From: Cylindrodendrum hubeiense
Taxonomy: Eukaryota > Ascomycota > Sordariomycetes > Hypocreales > Nectriaceae
Direction: 5' to 3'
Assembly (NCBI GenBank): GCA_014621425.1
Contig: JAANBB010000060.1
Span: 62,001 to 126,000, forward strand
DNA length: 64,000 nt
Below are positions 57,548 through 64,000 of this stretch, piece by piece. The position numbers and the translations under genes are program-made. The stretch's first letter is position 1. Every line of letters starts with the position of its first letter. The notes beneath the pieces are model-generated. The model had not been told where the DNA came from, ran no database searches, and saw nothing but the letters and a program-made list of their open reading frames with translations.

Positions 57548-57956
57548 ATGGAGATTCAAGCCATTACCCCAGTCGGACCCTGGCAAGAGCGACTCGAGGG
57601 TACGCTGCTCCACCACCCACGTTTTCTGTCTGACGAATGAAACTAATTGCCATCCCAGTGGTTTGCCGCGATGCTCAACTCCGCCCTCCAGTTTTCCAAA
57701 TCGTCTCTGACCGTCGTGGTATGTTTTTCACATGGTCCCCATCCCTCACTCATTGATGACTTTCTTTCTAACCGACCAAGGTGGGCGTACTGCTTGGTCA
57801 AGTAGGGTGACCGTCCACGGCAAGACTCTCGCGGCCCGCTACTGGTACGACGGCAAGAACCTCAACAACGCCAGAGAGGATGCCGCCGAGTGTGCCGTCA
57901 CTTGGTTGACCACGCCGTCCAAGGAAAGCTCGCCTGTCCAGGCTTGGGGCTGGTAG
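57548..57956 (+). CDS. Small protein with dsRNA-binding-like motif, 95 residues
   Basis: Three exons, 57548-57599, 57659-57718 and 57781-57956; introns of 59 and 62 bp, phase-consistent. The product starts MEIQAITPVGPWQERLE and continues with PPVFQIVSDRRGGRTAWSS, VTVHGKTLAARYWYDGKNL and NAREDAAECAVTWL. That order (helix, PxFQxV strand, second strand ending in a tryptophan/glycine turn, and the NAxEDAAExA helix) is like a double-stranded RNA-binding fold, and the domain fills almost the whole protein. Its target is unknown; it could be an accessory factor in RNA silencing or ribonucleoprotein assembly. The family is inferred from pattern, without a search. A long C/T-rich leader precedes the ATG. 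Confidence 0.75.
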
Positions 57957-59626
57957 ACCGTGCTTGCTCACCGGCTCTCTCGGGTCACAATGACCCTCCC
58001 TGCACACTGAAAGTGTATTGTTTTGATGAGCACATTTGACATTTTGAGACTTCTGTTTCTCTTGATCTATGGCTGGAGTTACTTATTGTTGGATTTCTTT
58101 TGCGCGTTTCTTTTTTGCGTCGGCGAGTTTCACATCTGGAGTTGGGCAACGGAACAATGGCAAAATCCAAAAAGTCGGGGCACCATGAAAATTGTTGCAT
58201 TGCTTGATGCATCTCCACTAACAAAATGGGAGCTACAATTGATGGACGTTGCTGGAGCACAATTCTGAAAAAGAAGAACAGAGACGAAGATGTGCCTCGC
58301 GGTACCGAGCTTGAGACTTGGGTCTGGAATCTGTCGATGCCGACTGGGCATCCATACCTTTTACACCTTTTCCTTTTTTTTGGGTTCGAGGAGCTTACTT
58401 GGATATTTTATATCAAGTGTGTCTGATCTATTACTTGGGAGCTGGGGGAGACGGGACCTGTGAAAGAATTACTACAGAATTGCAAATACAGACGATGGGA
58501 TCAATGACATCAGTCTTGAGAGTTCAATGTTACGATTATTACTTGACAATGACCAAATGTCTACAATACCATGATCCGAAACAGTGAACTGGAATGGGAT
58601 CTTTGTGCCGGCGACAAATCACATGAACGGTAATCGCGGGAACACCCCTGTCATGAAAGACGGTGCCGTCTGAGACCGGTTTCGTCCATGACCGCCTTCT
58701 CTGAGTGTCACATGCCTGTTATTCCTGAGCCCCCAACCACACAACACGGCCGCTATGACAAAGTACATAGGGACATCCGGATGACGCACCGTATCTTTAC
58801 TGTCGAGGCCTGTCGACCCCCACCATCCGTGCAGCCACAGACCGGCGTGGTGGAAGTGAGCACAGGCGATCGCTTGTCAAGAAACAACTCGAGACGATGA
58901 CAATTGGTCCTTCTCACCGCCACCAGCACTTTTTTCTCATGTCACCATATTGGAAATAAGTAGACGGGGGGTGCACAGGAAAAAGCACTGATAATGACCA
59001 AGCCACGGCCGAGGCGCAGATGCGGTGAATTCAACAACCACGGGGTAAGCCAACACCCCCGGTAAGCGAGGGGCCGCCGGCCTGGAAGCGTGGGAAATAT
59101 CAACTAAGTATCCCGGGCCGGCGTGCCATGCCGCAAACGCCTAGAGCCTCTACAAGATACCCAGCTGAAAGATGGAGTGTGGTTGGACGCGTTGTTGGGG
59201 AACTTATGAGCCGCTTGGGAAGGGTTGGGGAGGCACATTGGTAACTGCCGAGCAGAGTTTACTAAATACGCAACTATGAAGTGACTGCCGATTTTGTGTC
59301 ACAGTTGTGCTCACGAGACCGCTACGATGCAACCTCCAACTTCTGTCCCGAAACCCTGTCTTATCGAGATCGAGATGTTCGAAGAGGCGTTCTAGTACGT
59401 ACCGACATTGAGGCCCGGCGAGCTTGTGGTAAGGTACCGTTATGTTGTTATGTAAGCAGGTCCGGTGGTGGGTGGAGGGAGGAGCTGTGTCCACCGGAAT
59501 ATTGCTGTTCCGTGGAGCTCGACTGACTGGGGAATTTTCATCACGAATTTAGCCATCGACCACGCGAAGCCACGAGGCCATTAAAGACCCTGCTCTAAGA
59601 CGTTGCTAGCGACGCGGAGCTTAGCC
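57957..59626. other. Intergenic, no gene seen
   Basis: About 1.7 kb; the first part is T-rich and probably the 3' UTR of the small dsRBD-like gene. No supportable ORF. Confidence 0.4.
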
Positions 59627-60546
59627 ATGTCTCCAAGATTGAGGATATGGGGCGCATGTAGAACTCTCGCAGTTCGGTCGAGACCCATCGCCCCTCGAAC
59701 CGAGCCGTTTATCAACTCGCTTCCCCGGACCCGATGGTACTCGAACGAAGGAGACAAACAACCCCCGAAACCGATTGATAACTCCAACAACGCCGAGAAG
59801 CTCCAATCGCAGGTGGAATCGAACGATGCCGCTACCGCCAGTGCGCCTGCTGAGAATGGAGAGTCTGAGGTAGGAATTGGGAATTGGACATTGAGCTGGA
59901 TATGGGACTAACGAGTGTGGTTTCAGGTGACAACTTCCACCACTGACTCCAACGTCGAAGCTCTGGACGATGCGACTCTCGAGCAACTCTTCTACGGCGG
60001 CCGCACAGTGACGAGTCAGAGTGAGGGCGGATTGACCCAGGCCCAAGAGGATACCCTCTACCGCGAAGGCATGATCCCACCCGTCGAAGAGGCGGAGGCC
60101 CTCGTCGCTGCGGCAGAACAAGCCGACCTAGTAGCCGAACAAGCTGGGGAGGAACCCGAGGGACTTGAGAAGCCCGGTCACAAATTCGGACTTCCCAGGC
60201 GGCCGTGGCCCGAAGGTTTCAACCAGAAGAAGCGATACCATCCCGTCCTGGAGCAGATCACGCGACTATTGATGCGGGACGGCAAGCTGAGCGTTGCGCA
60301 GCGGGTAGGTGCAAATACGAAAAGAATCCATATGCAGTCCGCTAACTTGTGAATTAGAACATGGCCACCGTCATGAACTTCCTCCGAACCGCGCCCGCTC
60401 CCATCTACAGCCCGAAATTCCCCCTCTTGCCCGGAACCCCCCCGGCCGCCCATCTCCCTTCGCCCGCAAGTGCTACTCGCCGAGAAGAGCGTTTCCGGTG
60501 TGGCACTTCAGTACCTCTCAGAAGCGAACATCTCTGTGGCTTATAA
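59627..60546 (+). CDS. Mitochondrial small-subunit ribosomal protein uS7m, 3' part replaced
   Basis: Exons 59627-59869, 59927-60304 and 60358 onward; introns of 57 and 53 bp, phase 0. The N-terminus is basic with a likely mitochondrial presequence (MSPRLRIWGACRTLAVRSRP, possible cleavage near RWYSNE). The ribosomal domain begins KKRYHPVLEQITRLLMRDGKLSVAQR and continues over the splice with NMATVMNFLRTAP and FPLLPGTPPAAHLP, as in fungal Rsm7. After about residue 240 similarity stops: the frame runs 29 unrelated codons to a stop at 60546, and the same DNA in another frame encodes FAB1. The rRNA-contacting C-terminal part of uS7 is therefore absent, and the encoded protein should not function as written. 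Confidence 0.8.
60452..60470 (+). other. Junction between uS7m and FAB1 sequence
   Basis: Left of about 60457 the uS7m frame is family-like; right of about 60458 a different frame reads LRPQVLLAEKSVSG, which is FAB1-like. The change occurs in a C-rich stretch with no intron signals. The exact breakpoint is uncertain by about 10 bp. Confidence 0.7.
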
Positions 60547-63500
60547 TGTTAAGCACACGGTCATTGAGGCAGTCGCCCGGTGCGCGGAGACCGAAATCAT
60601 ATCATCTCTGGACATGCTCGCCTTGCCGGTTCAGGTGGGCCGATGCTCTGCGTTCGAAGTCAGGACTTTTGTCAATAACGATTATCCCGGCCGGAAGAAG
60701 TCATACATCTTCCTGTCTGGCTGCACACCGGAGCTAGGTTGCACCATTACTATGCGAGGCGCGAACACCATGATTCTTGCAAAGATCAAGCACATCATGG
60801 AGTTCATGGTTTACGTCGTCTACAACCTGAAACTGGAGTCCAGTCTCCTTAGAGACGAGTCTATCGAGGCCCCCGAAGGCGGTGATTCTATGACAAGTTC
60901 TCTCAACGCCTTGAACGAGAGTATCAGGTCCCTGAGCGCCAACAGTATCGAAGTTTCCAAAGATGGGCCCGCCGTGGTCATAAACCAAGCCCCCGGAGAA
61001 AGTGAACCGCCGTCTCAGACAACCATGGACAGCTCCAGCATTACCGGGACAGATGACGCTGCCTCGCTATCCCAGCCCGAGCAGGTAGCCCAAGAGCGTC
61101 CAAAGGTGGTTTCCCTCCATGATAGTCATACACACACACAAGATCAGGATAGCCAAGTTCCTGATGATATCCCGATGCCGACTTTCTACAGTGACATGGT
61201 GTCTAAGTATGAGACGAAGATTTTATCCGCATCACCATACGTCAAGTTCACGCAACCATACCTGTTGATGAAGGCGCGAGAGCAAGAAAGACGTCTCTTA
61301 TACCTGCGGCGATTACGTGATCACGATTTGGTTGAAGAAACGGAGGATCCGGAGAAAGCAGGACCACAGCGCTTCCAGCTCATCAAACCGGAAATGGTCG
61401 ATGAGATCGGCCAGAAAGCTCCGAGACAGATCATGGAGATTCTCCATGCAGTCCACGATGCCGAGTATGACAAGGCACTCTATAACTACCAGACACAGAC
61501 ACGCCAGTGGGAGACCTACATCCAAGGAAATATCGATCTTTTTGACCCATACTCCCATCAGAATATCGTCGTTCTGTACTCGGTCATCTGCACTGAAACG
61601 AAGATTCCCTGTACTGAACCATCCCTGGTTGCCATCAACTTTTATGACGAACAGCACATTGATACTGGCATGGACCCTGATTGCACATTGGGGCAGTACA
61701 TTGAGGATCTCGCATATACAATGGAGCACGTTTGCAACTCCAACGGTTGTGAGCGCAAGATGGTCGAACATCACCGAACTTACGTTCACGACCAGTCTCG
61801 AATCACAGTATTCGTCGAGCATGTACCAAACACTACCCCTAAAACATCCGAGCTTGGTGAAGGTATCACGATGTGGACTTACTGCAAGACCTGCAAGAAG
61901 GACACGGAAGAGACTGCCATGTCGGAGACCACATTCAAATACTCATTCGGCAAGTACTTGGAGCTGCTGTTATGGGGTCGCGGCTTGCGGATGAAGGATT
62001 CGCACCATTGTTCTCACGACCACCACCGCGATCATGTTCGATACTTTAGCCTCGAACATGCGCGAATTCGGATCCACTGGGACCCGATTGATCTTTTGGA
62101 AATTGTTGTCCCTCGAGCGAGAATAACCTGGAAGGTTGCCAATGACCTGAAGCTCAAAAACGAAATCTTCAGCAAGATGGAGGAGCGCTGGGAAAAGTTC
62201 ATGTCCTCTGTCAATACGAGACTTCTGAGCATCAGAATCGACAGTGTTCTTCCGGAGAAGGCAGACCTCTGCAAGGCAGAAGTGGACCACTTGATCGCAA
62301 AGGCAAAGGAGGACGAGCCTGCCATGGTTGGAAGACTGCAAGAGATCTACGTGAATTCCAAGTACTATGAAGTGGTACCCTTCAACAGTATCGTGCGAGA
62401 GATGCTCGAGAAGGCTGGTGAATGGGACCAAGCCTTCACGAAATTTGAAGCGGACTTCCTGGGCGACAAGGATATGCGCCAGTTGACGATCATGCAACTC
62501 AAGAAGATGTTTACGGACAATGAGTCAAAGGAGTCCCTTGTGTCGAATGAAGGGACGCCGTCTACTGTTGACAGTGAAGAGCGATCATCCCAGACATTCA
62601 CTGAAGTGGAAGAAAAGAGCACGCAACCCACCGATTATACGGACAACAGTATGGAGGGTAGCATGTCTTCAGCTCAACCCAATAATGAGAAAGTACCCAC
62701 TGGCGAAGATGGAAAGATCGAGACACCACCCGAGAGTGCTATTGAAAGGGTGGAACCTCTGGATCTGGCCCATCCTGCTGCGAACGTTCCTCATGTTGCG
62801 GAACATCCTCAGCCAGACGAGAAAAACCAACCACCAATCAATGTGGCCCCTGAGGATTTCCTCTCCTTAGGTCCACCGTTGTCGCCAACCACAGTTGATC
62901 AGTGTTCGAATGAGGCTGGCTTGGACGCGGCTTCCTTGAGTGAGGCAACCGATGCAGTTGCTCCCTTGCCATCAGCGTCTTTGCCAACTTCTGGACAAAC
63001 TCTGACCGAGAAGGTTGACCAGATGCGTCGCGAACAAGGCATTCGACCAACTCATTCTAATGAGTCCGCTGGGCCATCAAATTCTGGGATAGAACGTACA
63101 CCATCTCGCAAATCTGGTCAGACCACGTCGCCGCCAATGGTGCGAGCCACCTCCCATCCTATTCGACCACTGCCTAGGACTCAGTCTGGTATTGGAAAGG
63201 CGTTTGGGGGCATTAAGGAATCAAAGACAAACCCCCTGGAATGCACAAGTCCTGAGCCGTCCATCGAGGGCTCGATCAGAGTGGATAAGAAACTTTCAGA
63301 TCGATTAAGCCTAACCAGCCTCAAGAACCGTGGGAAAGCAACCGCATCAGGAATCCCTCGATTTATACACAAGAAAAGAGAATCAAAGGTTTCAACTCTG
63401 GCAAGGCACTTCGAACAACTCAGTCGTGAGTTTGAGAAGGAACGAATTCGAGACCGCAAGAAACGTGCTGCCAGCATGCGTGCACCCCGAGCGATGCTGC

Positions 63501-64000
63501 CAAGAACTGCAACGAAGGCCATTATAGAGGTATATGACGATATCAACGACGCGTTCGAGGAGCCGTCGCCCCCAGGAGAAACTGCGGAGCGTGACGGCAA
63601 GCAACGGTCGGCGAGCATTACCTCTCGACAGTCTGAAGTAGCGCCGAGGACTGAGCCTCCAACGGAACCCCAGACCCCCGTTGAGCAAACTTTCTCGCAA
63701 GATCAGCATCATTCGAAGGACGATAATGATGAGGCTACCACTGCCAACACGAGCCAAGGGTTCTCGGACGACGAGGGCGGAGTTAGCGACCTTGAGCACT
63801 CTGTTCCCGATGAGTATCTGCCTGATATCAAAGAGATCGCCGATTCGCTTGAGCCGAGCACGGATATTCCGCTTGAACTCCCGAAGCACCAGAGGACAAG
63901 CTTGATGAAGTACCTTACGACCTTCTGGGCAGAACGCTCAGCGAGTGGGTGGACGCCGCTGGACTATCCCGTGAACCCGACCGATCACATCTTTGTCGAC
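60458..64000 (+). CDS. FAB1/PIKfyve phosphatidylinositol 3-phosphate 5-kinase, internal fragment
   Basis: An uninterrupted frame of about 1,180 codons runs off the window end and has no proper start. It begins in the chaperonin-like (TCP-1/GroEL apical) domain with VLLAEKSVSGVALQYLSEAN, SSLDMLALPVQVG and LSGCTPELGCTITMRGA. Next come a long linker, the Cys/His-rich FAB1 region (TKIPCTEP, MWTYCKTCKKDTEET, FGKYLELLLWGRGLRMKD, HHCSHDHHRDHVRYF), a large Ser/Thr/Pro-rich linker, and SLMKYLTTFWAERSASGW and NPTDHIFVD just before the expected kinase domain, which lies outside the window. The N-terminal FYVE/DEP part and the first half of the chaperonin-like domain are missing. FAB1 makes PI(3,5)P2 on vacuole/endosome membranes. 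The first ATG in frame is near 60750, within the conserved domain. Confidence 0.85.

Overview
The window is nuclear DNA of a filamentous ascomycete. Most genes carry short introns (about 49-110 bp) with GT...AG ends and CTAAC/CTGAC-like branch sites. The proteome includes Zn(II)2Cys6 transcription factors, a DysF peroxin, a CYP53-type P450, a fungal-type metallothionein and a FluG/PuuA-like glutamine synthetase. The protein styles and the 27-residue metallothionein suggest Sordariomycetes, perhaps Hypocreales; this is inference. Gene density is low, and 2-7 kb stretches show no recognisable gene.

Layout. 0.8-2.7 kb: Zn2Cys6 regulator. 4.7-5.8 kb: histidine-phosphatase-like enzyme. 8.1-9.7 kb: unknown protein with 12-residue repeats. 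11.1-11.4 kb: short doubtful gene with an Hsp70/actin-ATPase-like start. 12.2-17.5 kb: aldehyde dehydrogenase, class I glutamine amidotransferase and, divergently, a glutamine-synthetase-like ligase. These match three of the four steps of bacterial gamma-glutamyl-amine (Puu-type) catabolism. 18-19.4 kb: two doubtful small basic proteins. 21.4 kb: metallothionein. 24.1-26.1 kb: Pex23/30-type peroxin. 26.7-27.9 kb: unknown membrane protein. 28.7-33.1 kb: inositol-dehydrogenase-like enzyme and inositol-type transporter. 34.1-36.6 kb: Zn2Cys6 regulator whose zinc cluster is assembled from four exons, two of them 14 and 11 nt. 37-41.8 kb: CYP53-like P450 divergent from NADPH-P450 reductase. 42.3-45.3 kb: two unknown proteins. 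46.6-48.6 kb: Ctf1/Far-like regulator. 49-49.7 kb: divergent V-ATPase subunit c. 50.0 kb: tRNA-Phe. 50.1-57.5 kb: long GC-rich region without a recognisable gene. 57.5-58.0 kb: small dsRBD-like protein. 59.6-64 kb: the 5' part of mitochondrial ribosomal protein uS7m runs out of frame into the middle of a FAB1/PIKfyve kinase gene.

Functionally, three neighbourhoods read as catabolic or detoxification units: glutamylated-amine use (12-17.5 kb), inositol use (28.7-33 kb, with a regulator across a divergent promoter) and benzoate-type aromatic hydroxylation (37-41.8 kb). The strongest structural anomaly is the uS7m/FAB1 join near 60.46 kb, which is either a misassembly or a real deletion or rearrangement. 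All gene models were spliced by eye: exon phases were checked for consistency, but no transcripts or database searches were available.
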